From: Candidatus Obscuribacterales bacterium
GTDB lineage: Bacteria > Cyanobacteriota > Vampirovibrionia > Obscuribacterales > Obscuribacteraceae
Length of the DNA stretch: 64,000 bases
Reading direction: 5' to 3'
NCBI GenBank assembly: GCA_019750335.1
Contig: JAIEOQ010000003.1
Coordinates: 186,001 to 250,000, forward strand
Under the pieces are notes generated by a model that was given only the letters and a program-made list of their open reading frames with translations, was not told where the DNA came from and did not search any database. Made by a program: the position numbers and the translations under genes. Positions 1 through 9,005 of this stretch are shown here, in pieces (the first letter of the stretch is position 1; every line of letters begins with the position of its first letter).

Positions 1-1
1 A

Positions 2-847
2 GGTTTGATTCCTGCGGTCGTAGCCATACCTTTTGATGGACAAAATGTTCTTGCTCCGGAATATATTCAAGGAATCAAAGAGAATAAATTTGATTTGCGA
101 CAGTTCGCCGCGTCCCTTGTTGAACGAAAACGTTTGTTTCAAGAGCGTTGGGGTAGTAACCAAACGGATAAGCCTGAGTCAAACCCAAGCTTCCGGGCGG
201 GGATTGAAAACGTCGAGCTGCTTTCTTTTATGCCTGAAAAATATTTGACTGCTTTTATTGAGCAAGGGCAGCTCAATGTACACCAAACCGGGCATACCCG
301 TGGAGCTTGCGAGCCGGCAGTACGTGCCGGTGCTGAAGATTTGATGATTGGTATTCGTTTGGAAGCGGCTTACAGCCCTAAAACAAACGCAGCGATCCAT
401 TATTTGCGACCAAAATACGGTTTTGTGCATTTTTTAGATAAAACGCCGGTATACGTCAATCCAAATCGGTTCTTGCGCTATGGCGAAGTGATGCTGGTTT
501 ATAAAGATCAGGTCAAATTGCGTACTACATACACCTACGGAGATAGCTTAATCTCTTATTGCGATCCGGGAGTCATGGATCGACATTCACTTGATCCGGT
601 ACCGCTTACATATTTGTGTCCGCCTAAGCCTCAATATCAAAGGGTTCGTTATGTGGAAGCGCAAATATGGGGACCGCTTGATTTAAGTGATATCAGTGAA
701 TTTCGTGTGCCGACAAGTCGCAAAGATCTAGCTGAGAAGCTAAAAAGCACAGGTAAGCCTATATACGCTTATGATCGAGATTCGATGGAGCTTTGTGACG
801 AGTTTAAGGAAGAGTCAACCGTCGGTGTAAGCCGCTTGCCGATATAA
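2..847 (+). CDS. Hypothetical protein, 5'-truncated, possibly DUF3626-like
   Basis: The reading frame is open to the left window edge, so the true start probably lies outside; the first possible start in view is a TTG at position 5. About 280 residues are visible, with no signal peptide or membrane segment. The central part has the pattern RPKYGF, then RYGEVML, then RTTYTYGDS. From memory this recalls the DUF3626 family of unknown function, but I could not test it. A run with HTGHTRGACEP lies just before. The gene converges on the phosphatase gene with only 3 bp between stops. Function is unknown. Confidence 0.7.
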   Translation, partial: GLIPAVVAIPFDGQNVLAPEYIQGIKENKFDLRQFAASLVERKRLFQERWGSNQTDKPESNPSFRAGIENVELLSFMPEKYLTAFIEQGQLNVHQTGHTRGACEPAVRAGAEDLMIGIRLEAAYSPKTNAAIHYLRPKYGFVHFLDKTPVYVNPNRFLRYGEVMLVYKDQVKLRTTYTYGDSLISYCDPGVMDRHSLDPVPLTYLCPPKPQYQRVRYVEAQIWGPLDLSDISEFRVPTSRKDLAEKLKSTGKPIYAYDRDSMELCDEFKEESTVGVSRLPI

Positions 848-850
848 GGC

Positions 851-2269
851 TCATTTTTCAATAATAATTTGATCGAGTAATGTTCCGTCTTGACCGATTT
901 GTTCGAGAATAAGATTCTCGCTACTAGCGCGGCAAAAGCTAAATGAGTGCTGTTTGCAAATGAACTTTCTAGTAAAAGGTTGCCAACGAGTCGGATCTTC
1001 TTCGAGTAAGGGCAAGCTTAACTTGGCGCCGCCGGCGCCCGAAACTATATAAATTACCCCCTGTGCTTTTTTATTGGTTTGACCGTCAAAATTGCGATCG
1101 AACTTGAATGAACCTTGGACGAAGCCGGCTTTAGTCTCGCGATCCTGGTCTTTCAATCGTGCCCGAGCTAACTTAAATTGCAAAGGACAGCTTCTTTGAT
1201 AGCTATGACTATGACCGGAAAAAACAATATCAACCTTGTTTTTTTCAAAAATATCGGCGAGCAAACGCATCTGTTGCTCTTCTTGATGATGCCAATCTGA
1301 GCTGAATCCAGGTTGATGCATCAGAACGAATTTCCATTTGCTTTTTGTGGCGCCTAGATCGTCATCAACCCATTTGCGTAAAGATTGATCTTGCCAATTT
1401 ACATATTTGTTGCCGTCTAGAATTAGGAAATGGCTGTTACCGTAGTCGTAAGAAAAATTAGCCATAACCGGATAATTACCGGCCGCAGCCAGGACAAACT
1501 CTTCTATATTTTGTTTGCTGCCTTTTAATTCGGGACTGTTTGTGTTGCCGATTTTTGTGATTGGACCGTTTAGTGGTTGTTGCCATAAGCTGAAATAAGC
1601 CATACCGTCCGGAGATTCATCTAAATTACGTACATCTTTCATGCCGGCCATGGCAATATCATGGTTGCCCGGGCAGGCCACAAACAAACTTTTGCCCATC
1701 AACTCTTTTTTGCCATTGAAAAAAGGAAAGAAGTTACGCAAATAATCGCGCAAGCGCCCGCAAGGATAAACAATATCCCCGGGAATTAGAACCATAGCCG
1801 GGTGTTTGTTGGCTAGCTGCAAAGTTATAAGCTCTTCGCCTTTGCTGCCCATACCGCAATCACCAAGTACGCCAAAAGAAATGTCTGTGTCTTCCTTTGG
1901 ACGGGCTTGAGCTGAGGCGGAAAAAAGCTGTTTGCCGTTTTGGCTTACTTTGTAATTGAAATCAGATCCCGGGCTAAGACTATTTAGTTGTGCGCAAATA
2001 AGCTTTATATCTTTGTTGCCATTTAAAGTTCTTTGCTCAAGGGGCGCCTTCATATAAGCGCTATCATCACTGTTTTTATACTCTAATTCCCAGCCTGAGG
2101 TTTGGCTGCCGACAGCAAACAAGATACTGAGTGCGTTCTTTGCCGAGCCCAGCTGTATATAAGGCTTGATTAGAAAAGGACCGCTAGCAGAAGGTTCTTT
2201 GGCGTTTAAGGCAATTCCGCAGCTTAAAAGCAGGAGCAAAAGGAGAATTATGGGCAAAGATCTTTTCAT
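851..2269 (-). CDS. Exported metallophosphoesterase (purple acid phosphatase-like), probable lipoprotein
   Basis: A 472-residue calcineurin-type phosphoesterase expected to hydrolyse phosphate monoesters outside the cytoplasm. The N terminus is a hydrophobic leader ending in LLSC, a lipobox with Cys17 as the likely lipidated residue. A beta domain of about 110 residues resembling the fibronectin-like domain of purple acid phosphatases follows. The metal-binding motifs appear in order: GDCGM (136-140), GDIVY (164-168), GNHD (201-204), MHQP (317-320) and GHSHSYQR (352-359). All expected Asp, Asn and His ligands are present, so it should be active. Substrate is unknown; phosphate scavenging is an inference. 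Confidence 0.88.
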   Translation of the reverse strand: MKRSLPIILLLLLLLSCGIALNAKEPSASGPFLIKPYIQLGSAKNALSILFAVGSQTSGWELEYKNSDDSAYMKAPLEQRTLNGNKDIKLICAQLNSLSPGSDFNYKVSQNGKQLFSASAQARPKEDTDISFGVLGDCGMGSKGEELITLQLANKHPAMVLIPGDIVYPCGRLRDYLRNFFPFFNGKKELMGKSLFVACPGNHDIAMAGMKDVRNLDESPDGMAYFSLWQQPLNGPITKIGNTNSPELKGSKQNIEEFVLAAAGNYPVMANFSYDYGNSHFLILDGNKYVNWQDQSLRKWVDDDLGATKSKWKFVLMHQPGFSSDWHHQEEQQMRLLADIFEKNKVDIVFSGHSHSYQRSCPLQFKLARARLKDQDRETKAGFVQGSFKFDRNFDGQTNKKAQGVIYIVSGAGGAKLSLPLLEEDPTRWQPFTRKFICKQHSFSFCRASSENLILEQIGQDGTLLDQIIIEK

Positions 2270-2310
2270 GAGCCTCTATACAGTTGAGTGTGCAGATGAT
2301 AAAACGTAAT

Positions 2311-2333
2311 TATAATTAGGGACAGGAGGTCCC
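2311..2333 (+). promoter_or_regulatory. -10-like box and Shine-Dalgarno in a hairpin loop before the 61-residue gene
   Basis: TATAAT at 2311-2316 is a perfect -10 match, but no -35 box is well spaced. GGGAC (2319-2323) and GTCCC (2329-2333) form a 5-bp stem exposing AGGAG (2324-2328), directly before the ATG at 2334. The ribosome site thus sits in the loop of a small hairpin. If TATAAT is the real -10, the leader is only about ten bases and the hairpin would be at the very 5' end of the mRNA. Confidence 0.4.
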
Positions 2334-2519
2334 ATGTCTACAACCAAGCTTAAAAGCAAAAAAAATAAAACAAGCAAGAAGCCTGTGCAGAAAGCCGATG
2401 ACGGGTTGTCTATTTGCCCGGTGAACGGTGCTGGTTGGTGTCCTTATCCTTTTTCTGCGGCTCAATTAAGAAAACGTTTGAAACGCAAGCAAGAAGAAGC
2501 TCAATTAGCCTCAGTTTGA
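2334..2519 (+). CDS. Small lysine-rich protein, 61 residues
   Basis: A 61-residue soluble protein with a very basic first third (KLKSKKNKTSKK) and a basic tail (RKRLKRKQEE). A short conserved-looking core, CPVNGAGWCPYPF, has two cysteines. The start is supported by a strong AGGAGGT Shine-Dalgarno four bases upstream. Its last 9 bp overlap the 3' end of the convergent TPR gene. Composition suggests nucleic-acid or ribosome binding, but this is inference only. I do not recognise a family. Confidence 0.65.
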   Translation: MSTTKLKSKKNKTSKKPVQKADDGLSICPVNGAGWCPYPFSAAQLRKRLKRKQEEAQLASV

Positions 2520-3125
2520 GTTGTGCTGCAACCGGTAATGGATGCTGGCAGCCTTATTTTCGTGCTCGGTTGCTAAATCAGGACGATTAATTTTGCGCAA
2601 AAAGTTTGCGTAAGCGGTTTCTGCTTTCATGATTTCATTCTCTTTGTTCTGTGCTGAATCGAGAGATGGTTCTTTGTTGATGCGGATATCCAGTAACTTC
2701 TGATGGATTAGTTGAGCTTGATCGATTTTGCCATGATTTAAATACAAATCTGCTAAACCCGGCAGATAATCGGCATACAAATAGTTGTCCTGATTATGAG
2801 TATGAGACTCTAAATTACGCATGGCTAGCTCGTATAAACGATCCGATTCATCGAAGTCGCCTTGTTTATCCTTAACAAGGGCCAACCCGCATAAACAATC
2901 GATTACGCTTAATAAATCAGCTTGTTCGGCTAAAGTGAGAGTTTGGCGCCACTGTTTTTCCGACTGTTCATAATGGCCTGCTTTAAATGAAGCTCGAGCT
3001 TCGGCTGCCGCTTCGCGCAGTTCAGTTTTTGGCGTATGGGCAAGACCTTCTTCTGAAAGGCTAAAAGCTGGATTGTTCAAGGCAAATAAGCTTAAAGACA
3101 AAAAGAAGAGTTTTGGCAGCTTCAT
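2511..3125 (-). CDS. Exported TPR protein
   Basis: A 204-residue protein with a clear Sec signal peptide (about residues 1-22) and three or so TPR-like helical pairs, for example FKAGHYEQSEKQW and KQGDFDESDRLYELAM, followed by LYLNHGKIDQAQLIHQ. TPR arrays mediate protein contacts, so a periplasmic scaffold role is likely; the partner is unknown. An AGGAAAG ribosome site precedes the ATG. Its 3' end overlaps the convergent 61-residue gene. Confidence 0.75.
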   Translation of the reverse strand: MKLPKLFFLSLSLFALNNPAFSLSEEGLAHTPKTELREAAAEARASFKAGHYEQSEKQWRQTLTLAEQADLLSVIDCLCGLALVKDKQGDFDESDRLYELAMRNLESHTHNQDNYLYADYLPGLADLYLNHGKIDQAQLIHQKLLDIRINKEPSLDSAQNKENEIMKAETAYANFLRKINRPDLATEHENKAASIHYRLQHNSN

Positions 3126-3140
3126 AGTACTTCTTTCCTA

Positions 3141-3173
3141 AAAAGACTTCCGGAGCCAAGGACCCCGGAAGTC
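3141..3173 (-). terminator. Rho-independent terminator after the Cys/Lys-rich gene
   Basis: GACTTCCGG at 3145-3153 pairs perfectly with CCGGAAGTC at 3165-3173 (9-bp stem, 11-nt loop). Read on the minus strand it is followed by TTTT (3144-3141). It lies just downstream of the minus-strand gene ending at 3201 and before the TPR gene, so it separates the two transcripts. The U tract is short. Confidence 0.65.
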
Positions 3174-3200
3174 AAAGTAACGTTGCTAAATTGCAAGCTC

Positions 3201-3458
3201 TTATTTGGCGTCAGGACCGCTGGAAGAATCGATTTCCAAACCGGCTTCTTCTTTTTTCACAGCGTTTTTGTCCTTGTCTTTGCAGCAATCATCGGCTTTG
3301 GCTTTGTTGCAATCTTTTTTGTGTTTGCAAGTTTTAGCCTTATCCTTGCAGCCCTCTTTCTTCGGGCAATTTTCGCCGGCCATGACCGGGCTGCTTAGTA
3401 AAGTCGAACCGGATATGGCAACGGTCAAAGCCAGAAATGCAGGGATGAAATTCTTCAT
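3201..3458 (-). CDS. Small exported Cys/Lys-rich protein
   Basis: An 85-residue protein with a typical signal peptide ending VMAGE. The mature part is packed with lysine and has six cysteines in about 30 residues (patterns ENCPKKEGC, KTCKHKKDC and DDCC), then an acidic tail. A strong AAAAGGAG ribosome site precedes the ATG and a hairpin terminator follows, so it is very likely expressed as its own unit. The cysteine spacing suggests metal binding or disulfide bonding outside the cytoplasm. No family is recognised. Confidence 0.72.
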   Translation of the reverse strand: MKNFIPAFLALTVAISGSTLLSSPVMAGENCPKKEGCKDKAKTCKHKKDCNKAKADDCCKDKDKNAVKKEEAGLEIDSSSGPDAK

Positions 3459-3554
3459 TCGTGGAACTCCTTTTCAGCTCATCCAAGTAAGCAATTAGGG
3501 ATATATTACCCTTTTGTGCAATGCCTTGCTCGCCTTAAAGATTAAGTCTCATTC

Positions 3555-4589
3555 TTAAGCCAGTTCAATACCAAGTTCGTCAAGAGCATCCTTCAAGGTG
3601 CTTCTTGTACGTTCGCAATAAAGTAGGGACATAATTGCTTGATCTATACGTAAGCGTTTGTGTTGTACATATTCTTGACAGTGAGCGGCAGCTTCCAGGG
3701 TCTTGCCTGAAATTTTGCCGGCGGAAACAAGAATGGCGCCGAGTTCACCGCCATGCTTAGCGCGAACCTTTTTTGCTGATTCAATATCAGCTTCAGTAAT
3801 TAAGCTGGATTGTTTAAGAATATCGATAAGCTTATCCATGGCTGGATTATCTTTGCTGGCGGTGCTTTTGGCTTGGCTGCATGCTGCCGATTTTGCCGTC
3901 TGTTTTTCAGACCAAGTGGAATCCAGATTTTTGACGCCGTCTATCAGTTCGTCGTTAAGTTCGCCACCGGATGCTGCCGTACGTTTGAGGGCTAAGATTG
4001 CTTCTTCGTTGTTGAGCTTGCCTTTGCGAACCATTTCTTGCAGCTTGAGGGCGGTGTCTAAGCAGCGTTCGGGGACCATTCCGGCCTCTACGAATAAATG
4101 ACCGAGGAGCAGATTGGGCTGGCCTTTATTTAAAAGATCGATAAAATTGTTGATTTCCGGACCGGAGACCGAAAGCTCTTCATAATTGGTTGTTTGCGGT
4201 TGGCTGGGCGCCGGCGGGATTTTATCGGAAGTTACTTCAGGCGGTAGTTGAGTTTGTACTTTTTGCTGGCAGGACATACAAATCATGTCAAAAACCAAAT
4301 CCAGATCATTTTGTGGACCGTTCCAGAGTACTGTACTGCCTTCCTCACCTTCATACATTGCCCAAATAGTCGTATTTGTGGTGGTGTCATATTCGCAAGT
4401 TACCAGATAGGTGCTGGTAAATGGTCCTGGTTTTATCGGCAACTCAAAAAGCGTGCCTTTAATTCGCAACGCTCCGGTAAAAAGACTAGCAACATCATCC
4501 TGTTGCGGCTCGCGCTCCAAAAGAGGTAAACGTTGTCGGGCCGGTTGATTAGACTGATTGGGATTCGATGATTTAGGTTGTTTGAACAT
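3555..4589 (-). CDS. MshEN-like (GspE N-terminal-like) module protein
   Basis: A 344-residue soluble protein. The reading frame extends further upstream into the preceding gene, but the ATG at 4589 is preferred because it begins after that gene's stop. The first half is an unrecognised beta-rich region. The second half carries two helical modules of the MshEN type: LGHLFVEAGMV and LGAILVSAGKI, each followed by a helix containing KL or RL and a short EAI/QAI stretch. In T2SS/T4P ATPases such modules bind cyclic-di-GMP or partner proteins; here they stand alone without an ATPase. It follows the HerA-like ATPase by 37 bp and is probably cotranscribed. A relative lies at 9006-9959. Confidence 0.7.
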   Translation of the reverse strand: MFKQPKSSNPNQSNQPARQRLPLLEREPQQDDVASLFTGALRIKGTLFELPIKPGPFTSTYLVTCEYDTTTNTTIWAMYEGEEGSTVLWNGPQNDLDLVFDMICMSCQQKVQTQLPPEVTSDKIPPAPSQPQTTNYEELSVSGPEINNFIDLLNKGQPNLLLGHLFVEAGMVPERCLDTALKLQEMVRKGKLNNEEAILALKRTAASGGELNDELIDGVKNLDSTWSEKQTAKSAACSQAKSTASKDNPAMDKLIDILKQSSLITEADIESAKKVRAKHGGELGAILVSAGKISGKTLEAAAHCQEYVQHKRLRIDQAIMSLLYCERTRSTLKDALDELGIELA

Positions 4590-4626
4590 TAAATAGGCTC
4601 TTAATATAGACGGCGAATTATTTGAT

Positions 4627-6993
4627 TTATGCCCATTCCTGCGGTTTCCAGCACAAAACAAAATCTTGTAAAACTATATTTGTTTTCTTTGCTTTGATAA
4701 TCAAGCTCTCTAAAGTTTGATTTGCCGGATTCAAACTTGTTTTTAAGGACAAAAGCTCAGACTCAAGCTCGGAGTTTAGTTGAATGATTTTTTCTTGTAA
4801 GGCGGACACGTCTTCTTGCGCATGATCGATCTTTTGTTTTTGCTTTTGCACCATTCCTATAGAACGTGCTGCTGAGCCGGCTTTGTTTATATTGGCTCTG
4901 GAAGCTAAGCGGCGGCTGACAAAAGCTCCTAAAAGCGAGCTGCCGATATCGAGAGCTGATTTAAGTTCAAGATCGCGAGCTTGGCTTGTGGCCAGCTCCA
5001 AATTCTGGGTTGCCTTACGCAAGCGCTCTTCCAGGGTTGCTACTTTTAAGGCATATTTATCGCGCAGCTCTTCAAGTATACGTTGGCGTTCTTCACGTGA
5101 TTCATGAGCTAAGCGTACGCGAAAGTTAATTTCGCTTTCTCCGGCTTGAGAATAACGTCCGCTTAGAGGGCAGCGAAAAAGAGTAAGGCTTTGTTTGTTG
5201 TATAACCACGTGACAAAACTTTTGGACCATGTTTGAAATTTGCGATAATCAGAAGGGAGAGCGCTACTGTTTGCAAAATCGCCTTCCGGCTCAGGGCTAT
5301 TGCTCAAGCTATCACTGTTGAATTTAGCAGGGCAAGCCTCATCCCAATTTGGTGAAGACTGATTGTCCAAGATTGGAACAATAAAACTGTAGGTATTTTG
5401 ACAATCGATATTTGCTTTGCTATTTGAAAAATGAATTTTGGCCGTAGCAGCAACTGTCGGCAGATAAACAAATCTTTTTTGTTCGTTTGCTTTAAGAAAT
5501 TTTTGCGGTATGTCCGGCGGGAGGAGAGGACGCTTTTGTGTTGTTTCCACATCGTTCATTTGAACTTCAGCTTTAGGAGCTGGCATTGCCTCTTCTTTTG
5601 CTAAAAGTTTGATCTGTTGTCTTGAAAGTGGTCCGGCTAAATAAGATAAAGCCCAGCGTGTTTCAAAAATTACAGCTTCATTTTCATGAATGTTTCTCAT
5701 CAAAAACATTCGTTTTTGCAGCCCAGAGATTGCTTTCTCATAATAAGAGCGGCTAAAAGCTTTATCTTGAGACGCTCCGGCCAGTCCGTCCAGAACTCTT
5801 TCCATATCTCGTTCTGTTTGTAGCTTACCGATAAACCAGGTACCGGTATTACCTAAAGCTTTATAGTCCAAATCCATGGGATTTTGGCTGGCTAGAACAA
5901 TTCCCAAGCCGAATGCTCGTGCTTGTTTGAGCAAAGTTAGGAGCGGTCCTTTACTTGGTGGATTAGCTACCGGAGGAAAATAACCGAATATTTCGTCCAT
6001 GTAAAAAATTGCTCTTAAGCTGCCTGTGCCTGATTGTTTACGCATCCAGCCAAGCAAGCGAGTGAGAAAAATGGTGACAAAAAACATTCTTTCTTGATCG
6101 CTTAAATGAGCGATGGAGATGATGCTTAATTTCGGCTTGCCTTCTTGATTGTGAAAAAGCTTGTCTATATCCAGCTCGACGCCTGAAAGCCAAGCTGAAA
6201 ATCCCGGTGAGGAGAGTAAATTATTTATGGCGATTACAAGTTCAAAACGTTCTTTTTCTGGAAAAAAAGTTTCAAGCGGTAAAGCGCCGATCATTGACTC
6301 GGACGGATTTTGAATTTTTTCAATGAGAGTATTGAAGGTCAAATCTTTTTCTTGCTGCCATTCTTTGTTGATTAAAGAGGCTAAAAAGATATGTTCTTTG
6401 CTTTTAAGCGGGTCGGCCTCAATTCCCAGTAAAGTCAATAAACCGGTAACAGTGCCGAGAATTTGTTCTCTCAACAAATCAGGATCCTGAAGAATCTCTT
6501 TGTCCGGACAAGCCAAAGATTGCAAAATGGATAATGAAATACCGGCGCTGCTGCCGGGGGTGTAAAGACTTTTTTCAGCAGCCGATTGATAAAGTTTTAT
6601 TCGTTCGGCGCTTTGTCCCCACTCTTTTAAGCCGGCTTCCCAGGTAGCGGCTTCTTTGGTTGCTTGCTCGGCAAGCGAAATTTTATTCCGTGCGCAAAGA
6701 GCCGGATCGATCCAGGGTTGGAAAGACTGGGGACTGAGATCCGGGAAAGTAAGCAAAAGGTTGGCTAAATCGCCTTTGGGATCAATGGCAATGACAGGAA
6801 TATTGTCGATGGCTGCTTCTTCGAGTAAGTCGATTGCCAATCCGGTTTTACCGCTGCCGGTCATACCTAAACAAACGGCGTGGGTGACTAGATCGGCCGA
6901 GTCATACAAAAGCGGTTCATCAGTTCGCCTCTTGTTTTCTTGGTCGAATTTTTTTCCTAAATAAAAGAAGCCTAGCTGTTCGTAATCCTGCAC
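4627..6993 (-). CDS. HerA/VirB4-like ATPase (DUF87-type ATP-binding protein)
   Basis: A 788-residue ATPase of the HerA/FtsK superfamily. The Walker A motif GMTGSGKT is at 43-50, followed by AIDPKGDLANLL, typical of this group. Walker B is IFYMDE at about 329-334, and a sensor-like ASQNPMDLDYKALGN follows. The C-terminal 200 residues are coiled-coil (EERLRKATQNLELA and similar). Relatives pump or remodel DNA or act in transfer and repair, but no nuclease partner (NurA) is adjacent, so the role is open. The start is a GTG with an AGGAAC ribosome site. It heads a two-gene unit with the MshEN-like protein. Confidence 0.82.
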   Translation of the reverse strand: MQDYEQLGFFYLGKKFDQENKRRTDEPLLYDSADLVTHAVCLGMTGSGKTGLAIDLLEEAAIDNIPVIAIDPKGDLANLLLTFPDLSPQSFQPWIDPALCARNKISLAEQATKEAATWEAGLKEWGQSAERIKLYQSAAEKSLYTPGSSAGISLSILQSLACPDKEILQDPDLLREQILGTVTGLLTLLGIEADPLKSKEHIFLASLINKEWQQEKDLTFNTLIEKIQNPSESMIGALPLETFFPEKERFELVIAINNLLSSPGFSAWLSGVELDIDKLFHNQEGKPKLSIISIAHLSDQERMFFVTIFLTRLLGWMRKQSGTGSLRAIFYMDEIFGYFPPVANPPSKGPLLTLLKQARAFGLGIVLASQNPMDLDYKALGNTGTWFIGKLQTERDMERVLDGLAGASQDKAFSRSYYEKAISGLQKRMFLMRNIHENEAVIFETRWALSYLAGPLSRQQIKLLAKEEAMPAPKAEVQMNDVETTQKRPLLPPDIPQKFLKANEQKRFVYLPTVAATAKIHFSNSKANIDCQNTYSFIVPILDNQSSPNWDEACPAKFNSDSLSNSPEPEGDFANSSALPSDYRKFQTWSKSFVTWLYNKQSLTLFRCPLSGRYSQAGESEINFRVRLAHESREERQRILEELRDKYALKVATLEERLRKATQNLELATSQARDLELKSALDIGSSLLGAFVSRRLASRANINKAGSAARSIGMVQKQKQKIDHAQEDVSALQEKIIQLNSELESELLSLKTSLNPANQTLESLIIKAKKTNIVLQDFVLCWKPQEWA

Positions 6994-7105
6994 GATTGTT
7001 CCTGTTCAGCTCCGGTGCTTTTCAACAATAATATTAGCAGGGCATTTGCATAATTATTGAGCTAAAATGCTTGTTCTTAAATGACACTGTTGATGGTGAA
7101 GTCAA

Positions 7106-8002
7106 ATGGAAAAACGTATGTTCGGCCAGACGGGGATGAACGTTTCGGTATTAGGTTTTGGCGGTGCTGAAATTGGTTTTGAAGGTGCTGGTGCCGATAC
7201 TGTGGAAAAAATTCTGAATACCGCTCTTGACGAAGGGTTGAATGTAATTGATACGGCTGAATGTTATGTGGACAGTGAAGAGTTAATCGGTAAAGCTGTT
7301 TCTCACCGTCGCAATGAATACTATCTTTTTACTAAGTGCGGTCATGACGGATCTTATGAGCGCGATGCCTGGGGCAAAAAAGATTTGGCGGCTTCAATTG
7401 ACAGAAGTTTGAAGCGTTTGCGCACTGATTATGTTGATTTGATTCAATTACACAGTTGTTCGGCCGGTGTGCTGCGCCAAGGTGAAGCGATTGAAGTGCT
7501 TCAAGCAGCTAAAAAAGCTGGAAAAACACGCTTCATCGGTTACAGTGGCGATAATGAAGACGCCGCTTATGCAGTTAACACCGGTGCTTTCGATACTTTG
7601 CAAACTTCAGTTAATATTGCCGATCAAAAGGGCATCGACAAAATAATTCCCCTTGCCAGAGAGCGCAACATGGGAATTATTGCTAAACGACCGGTAGCAA
7701 ATGCTGTTTGGAAAAACAAAAGCAAGCCTGACTATTTTTATGTGATCCCTTATTGGGAAAGACTACAAGAATTAAAGTACGATTTTTGTTCTTTGCCCTT
7801 GGCAGAGTCAGTAGCTCATGCTTTACGTTTTACATTGAGCGTTCCCGGTGTTCACACGGCTATTGTCGGCACAAGCAAAGCTAAACGTTGGCAAGAAAAT
7901 GCCGAGCAGTTGAAATCAAGTACTTTAAGCGAAAAAGAATTCGCTGAGATTCGTAAGCGTTGGGAAGCCGTAGCGCGTACCGATTGGCACGGGCAAGTTT
8001 AA
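7106..8002 (+). CDS. Aldo/keto reductase
   Basis: A 298-residue NADPH-dependent oxidoreductase with a TIM-barrel fold. The catalytic tetrad is complete: Asp49 and Tyr54 in VIDTAECY, Lys77 in LFTKCGH and His116 in LIQLHSC. The C-terminal VPGVHTAIVGTS is the usual cofactor phosphate-binding region. The length is normal for bacterial AKRs that reduce aldehydes and ketones. It stands alone upstream of htpX, 99 bp away. Substrate cannot be told from sequence. Confidence 0.9.
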   Translation: MEKRMFGQTGMNVSVLGFGGAEIGFEGAGADTVEKILNTALDEGLNVIDTAECYVDSEELIGKAVSHRRNEYYLFTKCGHDGSYERDAWGKKDLAASIDRSLKRLRTDYVDLIQLHSCSAGVLRQGEAIEVLQAAKKAGKTRFIGYSGDNEDAAYAVNTGAFDTLQTSVNIADQKGIDKIIPLARERNMGIIAKRPVANAVWKNKSKPDYFYVIPYWERLQELKYDFCSLPLAESVAHALRFTLSVPGVHTAIVGTSKAKRWQENAEQLKSSTLSEKEFAEIRKRWEAVARTDWHGQV

Positions 8003-8101
8003 CGACAGCTTGGCATCTTGGCAAATAAGACAAGACACTGCTTTGATTTGGATATAAAATTAGGGATGGAATCTCTAGCCGGATAGCTTGAGGGATTGAA
8101 T

Positions 8102-9004
8102 ATGACCATGCTCAGACGGTTTTTCTTATTTTTTCTGGTTAACGGTCTTGTTGTAATCACTTTATCGGTGGTTATGAATGTGTTGGGGGTTGGTAACTAT
8201 CTCACGCCTTATGGTATCGACTACACACAAATGGCTGTTTTTTGTTTGTTGTGGGGTATGGGCGGCGCTTTTATCTCTTTGCTCATGTCGCGTGCCATTG
8301 CCAAATGGTCTTCCGGCGTACAACTGATTGATCCAAATACGAATGATCCTTCTTTGCGTTTTATCGTGAATTTGATTCATGATTTATCTCAAAAGGCCGG
8401 CTTGTCGACTATGCCCGAAATTGGAATTTACGACTCGCCGGAGCCGAACGCTTTTGCCACCGGACCTTCAAAATCGAGAGCGTTGGTAGCTGTCTCTACC
8501 GGCTTGTTGTCGCGGATGAATCAAAATGAAATTGCCGGTGTTCTTGGTCACGAAATTACTCATATCAGCAATGGGGATATGGTGACTATGACTTTATTGC
8601 AAGGTGTCGTTAACGCCTTTGTCATGTTCTTATCACGAGTGATTGCTTTTGCTGTTACTTCGCGTGGACGAGATGATGAGCGTTCTCCGGGCTTTCTTTA
8701 TTACATTGTTCAAATTGCTCTTGAAGTGGTCTTTATGATTCTCGGGTCAATTGTTGTTGCTTGGTTCTCTCGTTGGCGGGAATACAGAGCCGATGCTGGC
8801 GGAGCTAAGCTTGCCGGTAAACGAAATATGATCGAAGCGCTGGAAGAGCTCAGACGAACATACGAGCTTGTGCCGGCTAACGGCCAGCCGATTGTGCAAA
8901 CTTTGCAGATTTCCAGTCGCCCTTCGGGTTTGATGGCATTATTTGCTTCCCATCCGCCTTTGGAGCAACGCATAGCTAAGCTCCAAGAATCAGTCGAGGG
9001 ATAA
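8102..9004 (+). CDS. htpX: Membrane zinc metalloprotease HtpX
   Basis: A 300-residue M48 family protease that degrades damaged membrane proteins. It has two N-terminal membrane spans, the zinc motif HEITH at about 150-154, a hydrophobic segment after it, and the third ligand in REYRADAGG. A TTG at 8096 is possible, but GAGGGA (8090-8095) directly abuts it, whereas the ATG at 8102 has proper 6-nt spacing and is preferred. The next gene starts 1 bp after the stop, so the two are probably cotranscribed. Confidence 0.93.
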   Translation: MTMLRRFFLFFLVNGLVVITLSVVMNVLGVGNYLTPYGIDYTQMAVFCLLWGMGGAFISLLMSRAIAKWSSGVQLIDPNTNDPSLRFIVNLIHDLSQKAGLSTMPEIGIYDSPEPNAFATGPSKSRALVAVSTGLLSRMNQNEIAGVLGHEITHISNGDMVTMTLLQGVVNAFVMFLSRVIAFAVTSRGRDDERSPGFLYYIVQIALEVVFMILGSIVVAWFSRWREYRADAGGAKLAGKRNMIEALEELRRTYELVPANGQPIVQTLQISSRPSGLMALFASHPPLEQRIAKLQESVEG

Positions 9005-9005
9005 A

